From positions 33,522,862-33,586,861 of the forward strand of contig CM049307.1 in assembly GCA_026874595.1 (NCBI GenBank): a DNA stretch of 64,000 bases, written 5' to 3'. Within the stretch, counting starts at the first letter, position 1, and each line of letters starts with the position of its first letter. Below, one piece after another: positions 12,721 to 26,300 of this stretch. A program made the translations under genes and the position numbers. The notes under the pieces were generated by a model. The model saw only the letters and a program-made list of their open reading frames with translations. It did no database searches and was not told the origin of the DNA. Source of the DNA: Sipunculus nudus. Its lineage: Eukaryota > Annelida > Sipuncula > Golfingiida > Sipunculidae.

Positions 12721-15700
12721 GTGAGTTTCCACAAATTCAGTAATGAATAGCCAATACACTATATCCATTCAGTTTTGATAAGGCCTGATTATGATCATAT
12801 TTTGAAGTCAAATAAAGTATATAGCTTAATATATTTACCATTAATTTGACTTAATTTTTAGCATTTTTATATATTGTCTGCAAGTTAAAATTATTAAAAA
12901 ACAATAGCATTATCCATGAGATTAGATTAACATCAGAATGAATAATACCCCAGAGGTTAGATGGAGTGGGGTTGGGGGAGAGGGGGAGGTCAATATAAGA
13001 AAGGCAGAAAGACATTTCACAAGGGGAGGATGATGACATGTCTACCAGGGGGAGCCACTTGTTATCTCATACAGCAAAGACTTTATTGTGATAAAAATCT
13101 TGTCTCTGCTGATCCATTTGGAAGGGTACAACAGATTAATTAACACATTTTTTCCTAGATATTAGAATTTTTTCACTTAAATGCATAAAATGGGGGATAT
13201 CCTTTTGTCTGACAAGTCTATGATTGATTATATCAACCAGCTTACATCAAATTAGCAAACATTGACCCCATGACCATAGAGGTCTTAAATCAGGTGCTAC
13301 TGTCAAGCAAAGATGTGACATCAATAGTTCTTGAAAAGTATAAAACAAACCAGGCTGTGTTTTTGTCATCATGATCATGTTAGCAACAAACACAAGGCAG
13401 TCTGAAGGGTCAGTCAATCAGTTTCAATAACTGTTACAGTAAAATCCTGGGAATTATAAACTTCTGCCTTCAGGTGTTCTTTTGTTTGGTAAATGCAGGT
13501 AGTAATGAGCCCTACAGATGCAGGGAAAGTCTTGAGTCCCTGATTGAATTCATCACTGGTTCAAGTGGCCATAGGTTGGTGAATCATGGTTTTTAAGTAG
13601 GGTCCAGGTATCCAAATATCGGAGAACGGGACAATTCATCAGTAAGAACCAGGTGTGACCGTTCCTTGTAGTCAGCGTGTGTGCTTATGATGGTCAAGAG
13701 GTCAGCCTGCCTTGACTATCAGTTGCCCCATCATTGACTGTACTATATTGATGTAATTAGGAGAGTCTTAGCAAGGCCAGGTCCACTCATGATGTTTGTA
13801 TCAGTCAACAAAGACAGGTGAACAATAACAATATTCCAGACTCTCAATGTCTGTCTCATTCAAATGATGTCTCAATCAGTGCACTTCAGGAATGATAACA
13901 AGGCTTCAGTGTCACTCATTAGCATCAGTTAGTGACTATTATCATGCATGGTGTAACATTTCAACATTTCTTTGAGACAGTTGCACAGTATTTATATCAA
14001 CTATCTTTGTATATATCTGCAACACTAATGAAGGATGCATATAATTTGTTAGGAAAAGATCTGTATAGAAATGCTGACTTCAGTTGTTGATTAAAATGTT
14101 TAAAGAAAAAGGCCAAAATGGAAAAAATAATAATTTAATCTCAGTACTCTAACATTTAACATTCAATTGGTACTTATCACTTTCAGTGTAGAATATTCAA
14201 GGCCAAATTAAACAAACAAAGTTGTCTAAAATCCCTAAGGTCTCAATTTGACCTTTGTAATAAAACGTAAAGAAATCTGGCTTAGAAGAATTAGGAAACA
14301 CTTATAATATATCCACTGTAGAACTCAGGTTGCTTTTGAGTTTGTTCTGTATCTTAATTTTTGGTCAGACTACTTGGTTCTATTGGCTAATTATCCCTTA
14401 TTACTTGCAGTCCACTCAGCTGAAACATTCTATGCAGAGCATGTTTTAAGTAGATAAGAAGCAGAAAAGTCTGTAAGATGGTTTATCCTGTTGATTATAT
14501 GTAATTCATATGTAATTTTAACTTGTCTAGATATGATAAAAGAATAAATTTTAATACCAGACAGCACCCACTGAATATTTTGTGGAATTTTTTTTTAGTA
14601 TACTTGTTGGATGTGTCTGGTACTTTTTTAATAGACCTGAATTCCTATTACCTGCATTGTTTTCATGTGTCCACCCATTTGGTATTTTCTTTTCTGGTGC
14701 ATTCCAGTTATATTTTACATATTGCAAGCATCCAAGGTGTCACATTGGGCCAGCAAAACACTGGTGTATATACATACAACCTGGCATGCCACCAGATCAC
14801 CTTGGGAAGACTTGCCATGCTTTTCACTCAGCTTGCCATCCCCAGTTCCACTCATGAAATAAATACTCATATTCGAGTTAAAGCTAGGACCATAAAGTAT
14901 AGCTGTCTTATAATCTCTCATGATCTCTCATTCTTTTTTTGTGTGACAGTTGGTGAAAGCATGGCATAAATTGGCACCTGCCAATGTTGGATTCAAACCC
15001 AAGTCTCCCTGTATACGAGCTCAGTAGCTGGCTACACGAAGCATTTGGCCTTCAGGGCTATGCACATGTACATTTTACTTGTTTCACAGCTTGACTGATT
15101 TTCATCTTTAGCTATGAATATTTGTTATTTCTGACTCTAACTAGTTTAAGACAATTGACAGTATGAGGTGCAATGAACTATGTCATTCTTTTATCAATTT
15201 TTTACTGGGTTCGATCCTTCAGGGCATAGTGGTTTAAATAAAAATTCTGTACAATATTGACAATTTCACAAGGTAAATGTGCTAGTATAATATTAAAATG
15301 CTGAACCTTTAAACATTTCATAAAAAGATATTCACAATTGGTCCTTTAAAAGTTTATGGTAACATAGAAATGTTAATGTTGTAGTTAACTTAATGATGAA
15401 CTTATTGTGTTTATTTTCTGATAATGTTCAACATGGTTTACAGAACACTTAAATCATGCCGTGCATATTAATATTGCCATGCCTGTTGAGTTTGGGTGAA
15501 AAACAGATTGTGTTATCTGCCATTATGGTGTTGTTACAACAAGTTTTTGCTTGGTTTGACAAGGGTGGATTGTCCTAAATGCTATTGTGTGTGACTCATG
15601 TTCAACTTATTCATTGGATGTTCTTTTCATAAACATAGAACCACAACAGGACACTCCCTTGGGAAGTGGAGGAACAAAAATCTACCAGTTTAATGTCATG

Positions 15701-16573
15701 AACTAACCCACTCGCTTAGTCACTCAGTCTCGCTTGTCAAAATTTGCCTTCAGAATTTAGAGGCTTGTTAAATAAAACTGGCCAACTTACCCTCAGTAGA
15801 TGTGTGATTTTACATATTCCATGGTAATAAAAATTTTGCAATATAACCTAAAGGAATAGTGTTACATATGAAATATACACACACACAAATATAAGTTTAA
15901 AGATACAGCTTAAAAAAATAGATGATTTATATATATACAAATATTACAAATATTTGTGGATAATATATCTCCGGCTCCATCAATAGAGTCAAGCTTATAC
16001 ATTCATTTTTTGCAGATCATATCATTAGGCACAGTGAGTAACATATATAAGGCATTGTTTTATCATTAACGTTTAATGCCTTTGGAGTCTTGATCATCAC
16101 AAAGACAAATAATAGCTGTTACAGCTCTCTCCAGACAGGCATGGATATGAAAGCACTATAAAAATCTCATAAGTCACCTTAAAGGACAAGACTGGTCTTT
16201 GTTAAAACTGAAGGGCTAGTAAGACCAGTAAACCACTTGGCCTGCCACAAGAACAGCTGTTGATTGCGGGAGTGTGTTTATCCTGTTAATGAAGCCATCT
16301 ACTTTGTAATTACACTGATTTTTGCTGCCTGAGATACAGGAACAATGGGCATAGTCTTCTGCCGGGCAGATGGTGCAAGGAGTTTGATGTGAGCTCCGCG
16401 TAATTACCTATTGTCATGGTAGTATGGGATGACAGGAAACATGGATACACAATCCTACTCCACTCCGCAACATTGCAACATCATTGGAGAAATAGCTTCA
16501 TTTCTGATTGTCACAGTTGAAAACTAATTGGACCTGGAATTGTCTCTCAAATAACTTGACCCAGCTTTGACAA

Positions 16574-16606
<33 letters not shown>

Positions 16607-17693
16607 AACACACACATATAATATATATACATATATATATATATATTGATGATCTAAACCTTGTTTCAGTTTTGATTCTCCTCTTTCATTCAGCACACCT
16701 ACAGCGTCCAGCATATAAGAGGCTTCCTCATAAGAAAATAAAGCTTTATCAGATAGAAAAATAGATGTTTATTGATATTTGTTTTATCCATAAATGGTCT
16801 AGACGGAGGAATCTTGTAAAGACAAATGCTCCCATAACAGATTATTGATTTATTTCAGAAATACAGTTTCGTTCCATAACAGATTAATGAAGGTGTCACT
16901 TACAATTGTTATCTGTCAAAGACAGCGATTAAAGAAGTAATGTTTCATCTAACTAGACATTATCTTTTTACTATAGGAAGCTAATTGTATCAATAATTAC
17001 CATGGTTGATGAAAACACATCCACCTACAAATTCTGTTTGATGAAAGCTCCACTTTGGTGAAGACCAGAATCCCTAAAGACTTGGGGTTTCTTCAAGTTT
17101 ATAAATAGAATGATGTATTGTATAAAAGTAGCAGTGATGATTATTATGACAAGGTTGTCAGAAAAATAAATACCAGATAATAATAGGCAGACATGTGAAC
17201 ATTGAGTTGACTTTGCTATTGTAACTTCCCTTAAATGGCTTTCCCATTGTAGTTCCTCAGTTGTCCACTGGTCCCAGACACACATTGGTTTTTGTCAGCT
17301 TTCTGTTATTCATTGATTTATCATTTCATGTTTAGGAGTCCTGTAGACAATTTTTTTTTTGTTCTTAGAGAGTTGCATCATCCAACTTAGAGGTCCTGGA
17401 GATAATGTGGTTTTAATTACTTTCCTGGTCTCCATTTCACACTTTTGTGAAGTCATCCTTTCATTGCCTAAAATAACTTTTTCACCAAGTCCTTGAGAAG
17501 AATTTGTTTTATACAAGCATCTTCCTCATACTTTCATTGACTGTATTTCCTTATTTAAAGATCCTAGAATTGATGACTTCACAAGTTGGCAACTAATTGA
17601 AATAATCATTATGTTTTCACTGGTTGTTCATCATAACAAGCTACAAGTTTGTAGATGACCTCATCTAATCTTGTTACATTTCTGAAATAACCA
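12721..17693. other. Probable intron with a (TA)n/(CA)n microsatellite
   Basis: No convincing exon was found, although one is expected if both 12658-12720 and 17985-18100 belong to one transcript. A compound TA/CA/TA microsatellite occupies 16574-16646. The 148-codon frame at 14523-14969 is AT-driven, overlaps other open frames and has no motif. Confidence 0.5.
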
Positions 17694-17984
17694 TGATGTT
17701 GTTATTTTTTCCATCTTTGCGGGTCCTGGTATTTAAAATGATTTTGTTATTTTTCTGTCTGTACAGGTCCTGGTACTTACAATAATGTTGTTATTTTTTT
17801 CCATCTTTGCAGGTCCTGGTTTTTTTTGATGATGTTGTTATTTTTTCAGATCCTAGTACTTCGATGATGATGTTATTTTTTTTTGTATTTGCGGGTCCAG
17901 GTACTTTTGATTATGTTGTTGTTTTTTCTGCCTTTGCATGTTCTGGTATTTTCGATGATGTTGTTATTTTTTCCATCTTTGCAG
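17694..17984 (+). repeat. Tandem array of duplicated 3' splice-site copies
   Basis: Seven degenerate copies, about 37-47 bases apart, of a unit reading GATGTTGTTATTTTTTCC, ATCTTTGCAG, GTCCTGGTACTT. The last copy is the real intron-exon junction at 17985. Copies start near 17694, 17738, 17783, 17828, 17872, 17912 and 17955. The unit therefore contains the polypyrimidine tract, the AG and the first codons (PGTY) of the exon. An intact AG is kept in the copies ending at 17766, 17812 and 17849. In the others it has changed to GG or TG. Splicing at 17849 would extend the exon by 135 bases, 45 codons in frame, with no stop. Splicing at 17766 or 17812 is out of frame. Confidence 0.85.
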
Positions 17985-18100
17985 GTCCTGGTACTTACAA
18001 TCAGAAGATGAAAAAGGACCATCCTGGAGGCCTGATGGTCACCAAAGACAAACGCTTTAAGGAATACAAAAGCGAAGTGCCTGGTCCAGGAACATACGAG
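17985..18100 (+). CDS. STPG1: Internal exon of a sperm-tail PG-rich repeat (SHIPPO/STPG) protein
   Basis: The exon encodes 38 complete residues beginning PGTYNQKMKKDHPGG and ending SEVPGPGTYE. It contains two PG-T-Y motifs, the second being the full PGPGTY signature of the sperm-tail PG-rich repeat family, separated by a basic segment with KDKRF, the usual xxRF position of these repeats. The acceptor is TTTCCATCTTTGCAG and the donor is GAG|GTCAGT. The exon starts after the first base of a Gly codon and ends on a codon boundary. Proteins of this family are associated with sperm tails and microtubules; STPG1/MAPO2 has also been linked to apoptosis after O6-methylguanine damage. STPG1 as the precise member is inference from the repeat together with the probable last exon. 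The acceptor is preceded by six degenerate copies of itself, which makes alternative 3' splice choice plausible. Confidence 0.75.
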
Positions 18101-21100
18101 GTCAGTCAGTCATACTGTCATCATACACATCTTAATAACATGGCAGCTAAGGGTTTCTTCAGATACATGATTATTCAGATTTAAAATTATTTGATAGCAT
18201 CCAAAATTAGGGGGGAAATCTGAATATTACATACAATAACTGACTTTCAGGCAACTGATATTCATGTAAATGATTCCCTGCTGATATATTAAATAACATG
18301 TGTGGTCCTGCTCTCACATTACATACACAGAATACAGAGGGGCTCATAATCATTAATGTATAAGTTTCTTTTCATTAACAGTGCAGAGAAAGATTCATAA
18401 CTACTTTGTTTATTTAAATCCTTATCATAAGCTAAACTGAACTTAATTTGTGTGACAAATGCAGACATTCATTTGAATTCATTATATCAGAGCTACAAAA
18501 AATCATGACTCAATATGCATTTCATAATTCATATAAATCTAATGATAATAAATTGTAAGAATTATACACACACAGAGAATATGTTAATTGTTAATCTGAA
18601 GCTATATATTGTAGAATCAATACCATTGTATCATAAAGCATATTTTATTTATACCTACACAACACACCACCTAAATTCCAACATCAGGCTGTCAGTTAGG
18701 TTAGGTCTTGCATTATCTATTTTCCATGCCCTAGTTAATATCTCCCATTAATTGTAGATAATAATATTACCAGAAAAGGAGGAAGATAAAAATATATGAG
18801 CATTTCCTGGCTAGATTATAGAGATAGATTTAGGAAGAAAATCAATTGTTTTTGACAGTTATTTTAGGATTTATTAGCCAGTCATATCCTTTCAGCAGTT
18901 AGCAGTCAAACAAGGGATTTTGACATAGTTTAAGAACAGATGGAGCAGAGATGAATGTTCCTTACCCGATGTGACTATGAAACTTTGTTTCCTTCATAAC
19001 TTTAGAATGTATCTTTAGTATTGCCTTATAAGAAAAAAAAGGAAAAAAGATTAAACATTGAATCTTTTAATAATTCTTTGAAATTGTTTAACCTTTAAAG
19101 AAATTTTAAATTCCTAAAACTTTGATAGATCATTTTACCTTAATAAAAAATTTATGTTTGTACCCGTTACATATACAGATAGAGAGATGCACTTTAGGAA
19201 GTGAAGTGAGTATTTGACACAGATATATAATTTGTTTAGTTCATGAATCAGTAGACATGGGGCATGGGGTCTATTTCTTTAGTCCCCATAATTAAACACA
19301 CCTGTGAAAGCCCGTTAATTTTCCCAGTATACATCACAGAGACGACCAGCAGGATTTGTGCAGTGACTCATTCAGCTGGTGGTGTATTTGCGGTGTTTAA
19401 ACAAATTTGCATCTTGCTGGTTGTCACGAGTGACACAGGCCTGATACTCCTCCTCTCTTGATATTTGAAGTCTAAATCAACTCCAGTATAACACACAGGA
19501 AGCTGGCTGTTCCATACAAGGGCAGCTGCATTTCGTTCGCTTCCTTCACATTCTCCTCAGGCTCTGTGACCATAGCTACCTTCAGCATCATAAAGTTTCA
19601 AGTTTATTGGGTTTTTTTATCACAAGTCAAGAAGTTTTCCAGAGTTATGACAGCTTATATTCCCCAGGACAATGCAAATATCATATTTATGATACATGTG
19701 AGATTAATGATGCTGTGTAGCAATGTCAAAAGGTTCTTGTAAACAAAACTTTCAAATTGTTTTCTTGCTCAGTTCTCATTTTGATACTTTGGCAAAAGTT
19801 TTAACATTTTTTTAATGAGTACATTCCTTTTCATCCTTTGTTAGAAATAAGTTCAAAGGTTAAGGTTTCCTTATTTTGCTTCTTTTTTTATTTTACCTAA
19901 AATAACACTCATTCTAGGAAAATGTGTGTCACATTCATTGATCATGTACAACTGTTTGCATCTGTATATCCTTGTGACAGCAGATAGTCATAGAGTTAAA
20001 GAATACAGTATTATCTTTTATTTGGGCTTCTGAAGTACCCAACTTTCTTGAAGCTGAAGTGGGAAGAACAGATATTTGAGACTGGATGGATGTCTGTCAG
20101 TCGTAAACTAAGTGTAAGCTGTGGAAATAATCTCTTAGTGCTGTTTAGTGACAGCTTCAGCCACTTGAGGACTGTTTACAGACTGTCAGTTTGGTGGATA
20201 GAATCATTCATTGTTTCTGTCAGGCAATGTAGTTGGATCCAGAGCTGATCTATAGCCAGATATACCACACAGACATTACAAAATCACCGTTCACCTCATC
20301 CCAACACTTGTGTCAATACTGGCGGCTTGTCGCTTCATGCTGGCTGAGACGCCTCCCCAGATGTAGCCTCACTTCAAGTCTGCCACTGAAGATGTCCAAA
20401 CAAACTTTATGGACAATTCCTGTCTGGTTCTGTCCTTTGGTGCGCCTGTGTGAGTCTGGGCCATGTTGTTCCTTTACAGCCAAGTCCTTGCTGTTAGCTG
20501 CAGTCTTATACTTTTTTGTATAGAACATAGAAGGCAGTAGATATTATTCAGGCTTTTTACTGATTTATTGACATGAGAAACTCTTTTTTTGTGTCATTTT
20601 CTATCAAGTATAATGGGATTTTCAAGTCTTATTTTCTCTTCTCAAGCTGCAGGAAGACCCATCCACAGCCTAAGGTCTTTGAAAATGGAGCTTGGTGCTA
20701 AGTTGGGTGTAAGAACCTAACCAAGCCAAAGAATTTAATGCACTTACAAAAAGAAGTAGGATCAGATATATTTGGTATTGATCTCTAGTGGTCTGTGTTT
20801 GGCAGTTTGTCTACAGATTTAAATCTGTGTTCCTTTGTGGATTCAGACATGTCTGCCATAAATCATCATTTGATGTTGAGATTTTCTGATTATCTCTTTT
20901 CACTTTTTCATTCCAGGGCATTTACACATGCAAACAAATTTTTACTCTGTCACCAAACAGTCATTTTTTCGTGTTACTTTGACTTTTTAATATAACAGTA
21001 TGCACCACCTTTCCCTTCTATAGCTTTGACCTGACCAAAATGAAATGGACTTTTCATTTGGATTGAGCAAAGGTCTATAGCTAATTAGACGAGAACCTGA

Positions 21101-23303
21101 TTCAATCACTGAAAAAAAGTAGTTCATTATAATTATTTCACCTACTTTATTTGTAGCCATGTGTAGTTATTTCAAGCAGGAAATTTCCTTAGTCAAATGG
21201 ATAGTATCCTTGAATGTAAAATTAAAAGAAATTAATCTAGCCAATTCCTTTGCATTTCATAGAATTTTGAGTACTTAGCAAGATATTAAGAGTTAGTATA
21301 AACCTGTGTATAAATTTTCTCTATCCACTTTTACCAGACATGTACCCAGAATTTTTTAAAGAGTTTCTTTTATTGGTAAACTGGTTTCTCATGCCAGTAA
21401 GGTCTTCTTTGTGCCTTTTATGATTCTGTGATCACTTGTTGCATCCCTCCAAGAGTGAGTGCAAACCACATCATATCGTGACATGGCTAGAACTTGATCC
21501 TTTTGTGCTTAAACTGTTAAGATCCTTGATCCTTTCTGCTGAAACATTGTTCCTCTCAAGGCCAGCGTTCCATTATAGGTACAAATGTTAATTATTCTCT
21601 GTCATTGTTTACTCAAAGTCCTTTGATACATAACTGTCAGCTCTGATATCACATTCAAAATCAGAATGACCAAGTAAAATCTATCAAAGAGGAAAAGTCT
21701 TCCTTTTCTCAATTTACATTTAGGTTATATGCTGTTTCCCTTGTATTGAATCTATTTATAGTTATGAAGTGCTTAATCTCTCATTTCCTTACACTGGTTG
21801 AATCAGGACTTAACACCTTCCTGACCAATGTTTGTAAACCTAAAAATTCAGAAAAAAGTCATAAATTTAAAATATGAAATTTATATCATGAACAATTTTG
21901 AATATTCAGAAAATGTTTTTAAAAAAGTTATAAAGATGTCATCAAATTCAAATTATTAATAGTTTTGAAATTCTCACATCATTCTTCTATTTTTTGTTGA
22001 AAATTAGAAATCTATAGCTGTTGAATGATTATGTAAACAATAGTTTACTAATAAACAGCATACAACTTTAGAGAAATAATATGCAACATAATTCTGAAGT
22101 ACAGAAATCATGAAAATGTCTTGAAATTTTTATCTGATGACTGTATGGATCCTGCTTATTTAATCCTAACTATCTTCTGATTCAAACACTCAACTGAATC
22201 TGGGCTCATGAATTTTCAATAGAATTATGGGTGTTCCCCTTGATACATAGCAACATCCGGGCCTGTAACTTTGTTTTGTCTAAATCTACCCTTTTATAGT
22301 AGGGCTGACAGTTTGCTTATTATTATCTAGTTCTTGTCTGAATCTTCTCTTCTCAACCACTGGTTAATCAATTAATCTTGGTTTTATTTCCAAATTGTTT
22401 CATCCCTTTTTTTATGGACTCTTACAGTTCCAATAGCATTCATTTGGCATTTTCAGCTGAACTGATGACTTCTGAACTCCTTTTAACTCTGAAGTCTTGA
22501 ATTGCACCCTGTGTTCTTGGCTTTTTGTACTCTGCCAGTATAGATTTGTCTGCAGTATGATGATTGGTTTGGTTACCAAATACCAACCAGGTGTTGTGTT
22601 AGGTACAGGTAGTCTCCTGTCTGAAATACACCACAGTAAACAAGTCCCTTAATAATAATGGATAAACCACTGATGTTCCTGTAATGCTTGCTGATAAAAC
22701 AGTTAATTAATCTGAACAATCCATCACAAAAAGGTTGTTTCATCTTACAATACTGTATGTGTACAATTTGTACAAAGCACCTTTTTCTGATACAACTTTA
22801 GCTTAGTCTGTTTTTACAGTATTTTATCCCTCATATGTGACTTGGTCACTTGAAAGAACCTAGTGCTTTAGGAGGGAATAGGCTGAGGACGTTGCAATAA
22901 GCTCCAGACCCCCCACCTATTGCCGTTCCTTGAAATTTATGACAGCCAATCAGCAGAGCCCAGAGTACTGACCTGTGTTACATCACAACAACATTAGTTT
23001 AAAAAAACATGAGGAACACATGCAGGGTAACACCACCTGTGTCAATAAGACCCAGAGATGTTTTATTAGCTTTTTCACCAGTTGCTAGCCAGCGATCTCA
23101 CCCAGCCTTGGTCTAGCTTTAAACAAACTACAGGCAGCTAGTTCCCTGTCCGGCTTCTGTTTTACAACTCTCAAGGGTCTGGTCCAGAAATATTGTGAGG
23201 TTAATGTTTCATATTTTGGTAATGTGAAGGTGAGGCTGGGGGTCCATGAATCAGCATCATCCACATCTCTCTAGCAGCATCTGCATCTTCCAGCATCTGT
23301 CAG
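18101..23303. other. Intron sequence
   Basis: AT-rich, with no recognised element beyond scattered short simple repeats. Frames at 20048-20528 are short and overlap on both strands, with no motif. Confidence 0.55.
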
Positions 23304-23384
23304 AAGTCCACCTGTGGCACCAAGTCCCAGCCAGGCGCCTACAGTGCTGATCACATTAACCAGCCACCACTGTACATGTCTTAT
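23304..23384 (+). CDS. Candidate internal exon of the STPG-like gene
   Basis: The segment encodes 27 residues including KSTCGTKSQPGAYSADHINQ, with a PGAY motif of the SHIPPO type. It starts after a CATCTGTCAG acceptor and ends before GTATAT. Its phase is 0 at both ends, so it would join exon 17985-18100 (ending on a codon boundary) to exon 44517-44648 (starting on one) without a frame shift. It lies in a patch that is visibly richer in G+C than its surroundings. Against it: the polypyrimidine tract is weak, several AGs compete just upstream, and the exon lacks the usual final G. A chance PGAY in a non-coding patch cannot be excluded. Confidence 0.4.
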
Positions 23385-26300
23385 GTATATGTGCCTTCCG
23401 GTGGAAATTCCAGATCCTTACTCCCAACTGTACTACTGGTGCTGATATAATTCCCAGTCACTCGATTCCTGACTGTGTCCCTATACATCACTGTTACTAT
23501 TACTTTTTAGGAAGTCCATTATATTTAGTAGTACTGAGGTTTGTGATTGTCTTCATTCTATTTCCCAGTTATTACTTTACCATGTAATAAATAACAAAGA
23601 TGTCAGCCCCAGGGTCTTGCTTTTTGGTATTTATGTTATTGTGATATTTTATTCTTTATTCTCAAGAGTCGGGTCTGTCCATATAAAACAGAAGAAGTAT
23701 ATATGTTTACCAGATTTTTTTCTCTTAGCTACATTGAATCTGACAGTGTTTATCATTCTGCAACAATATAATCTGTTACATGTTTTTAACCATCACACTG
23801 CAGTGTTCATAAGACATTTGTTTACACAGGTAATTATTGTTTTTCTCTTATTTATTTGTGAGTTTTGCTGAATTCTTAGTCTTAATTATGTGACCTGGTT
23901 AACAGATATGCAGAACTGGGGATTTATAATTTGTTTAATACATTAAATGTGTCATTCCTGAATCATATGTTGACACACAGTGCAAATCTCATGTGACCAG
24001 CAGGTTTTATATTATACATGTATGTCAGAAACTTTATTTCTGGCCTGAATTTATATTTTTAAAAAGATACAGAGTTTTAGCCATTTCATTTAATTGCTGT
24101 TTGATAGTAGTATAAGTAAATCATAATCTCTTCAGGCCATTGCAGTAAAGTTAACACTTAACAATAATGAAATGAATAACTTCAATTGAGCTTATTGGTT
24201 TAATGTTTTTAATCTTTTGTTGATGAGGCAGAGAAAATAGTCAAGTGACCGGTCACATGTATGGTCACATGGATACAGTTACACTTAACATTCCCCAGGG
24301 TTACTTCAGTCACACACTCTCATGTATTGAATTAGTGGAGTTATGTACACAGTTTATAAAACATTTGTTCCAGCAGCTTACTGGTCATGTAAGCAATCTG
24401 GACACCTGCAACATCAAACAATTCAGATTCATCCATCAATTTACTAAGGCTGAGTCTAACTGCCCTAACCCTGCAGCTGCTTGTCCAGAAAGGCCAGACA
24501 GGAGTTGACCAAAGGTCACTGATTGGTCATTACATTTCATGGCTGGCTGATGGTGACCACAGATGCTTTTTCTGGAGATGTCTTATGGAGTTTTGGATTC
24601 CACAGAAGCTGGAAGTTATTAAATGAACAGACACTGATTTGACCAGAAGTCATGCTGAATCGGTCATTTCCTGTATTGCATTTCATAGCCACAGGGGTTT
24701 GTCAGCCCTAAAGAGGTTACATCTTTTAATACCAGCTTCCTGTTGTCTATCTTTTTTGTTACTGTTCATTAAATACAGCTCCATAAGTCAGGCTGTAGTT
24801 ATGTTTATGTGCTCTTGAATACTGAAATTCCCAGCTATGTATAGAACCCAAGGAAGAGGTTTTAATTTGTACGTCATTAACTTAGTGATCAATGTTGTAC
24901 TGGAATAGACAGGTGAAACGTGTCAGAATGACTCATTTGCATCAAAATACTGTTATTAGTGCATAGATATCATGTATTTTTCATGCCTTTAACAGACAAA
25001 GGTTTGTTGTGCATTGTGACATCAAATATTTTGTAACTTTTTACTGCTACATTAGGCTCAGAATTTTCTTTTATTCTTATGCATCATGGAATAAAATCTC
25101 CATATTCTTTATCATATTCTAGCTCATTTACTAAGGGACTTAGCTCATTTGCTAAGTTAATTAAAGGTCCCTAGTGCAGTCACAGCCACCACTTTCAAAG
25201 AGAAAATGGTGACACTGGCCTTATCCAAACCTCAGAAATTCAAAAATAATATTAGGTCAAAAGAATAATTCAGATGAGCATATATCCAAATTCAGTTGGA
25301 TAGTCCTGAAATTTTCATCTGAGTGTTCCAGAAGAAGAAGAGTGGTTGTCCTCAGTTCAGAAGTATCAAGATTCTCACACAGACAAAATGCTTAACTCCA
25401 GCAGTGCTTTAGAGACTTGGTGTAATGACCTCTGGTTTTATTTCTAGCCCCCATTCATAGTAAAACAATCTGGATGGTTAAATTATATCAATTGGTCACT
25501 CTCATCACCACTTAGTAGCAATTAATCAGTGCATGGACCTATCTTAAGTAAAACAAAAAGGAAAGGAAAAAAATACCCTAAAATGAATATAGATGTTGTG
25601 GTGGTAAAATATAACAGGTGACAGTTGGACACTGATACCAGCTCAGCACATGGAGCCTTGCATCATTGCAGCATGCTTTATATTCCGGTGTGTTAAACTT
25701 TTTCTCTACCTCCCTCTGTGCAGGCCTGTTGCTCTTTTGTTGCTAATAACAAGCTGAAATAGCAGAAGGACTAAGATATCCTACAATGTCAATGAGGAAT
25801 CATAATCATTATGGTAGACGCCTGATGGTCTGAGTGTACCCCAGCCCAGGTCGTGAGGAAGGCTCAAGCATAAAAACATGAAACTGTAACCAGAGCTTTG
25901 CGACAGTGACTTCCTGTTCATGCCATAACTCTGGAATCCTTTCCCCTGACACGAGAATACTGTGGTGGCTCACAAATACGTGAGATTAATTTTGGCGATT
26001 TTCCATTTTCATTGTTTCTTGAGGGTTCAATTTTCACAACCTTACCATGCAGAAACCAATACAAAGATCATTAAAATATGGATTATTTTGTCACAAACTG
26101 GACACTGACGGGACATTACTTATTGACAGACATTATGAAATATCTCATCATTTATCATATCACTCAAGTTTTATGTGTTACTTAAAAGATATGTAATTAT
26201 TTATAATATCCACCTTTTTAATATTTTTATTAGCTTATATAATTTAAACTTACAGCCACATTTTTTAAACATCATTTGAGCAAACATGGATATGTCCAGC

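Noticed and set aside
14523-14969. 148-codon + strand ORF
   Set aside because: AT-driven Phe/Leu/Ile composition, overlapping frames in other registers, no splice or start context and no recognisable domain.
14975-15060. tRNA-like sequence on the - strand (GGGTTTGAATCC)
   Set aside because: The box B-like element has no convincing box A or acceptor stem; probably a SINE fragment, too weak to annotate.
16695-16763. Possible exon after TTTCATTCAG (HTYSVQH...)
   Set aside because: The acceptor looks fair and the peptide starts SHIPPO-like, but no donor occurs before the in-frame stop and it lacks a PG motif.
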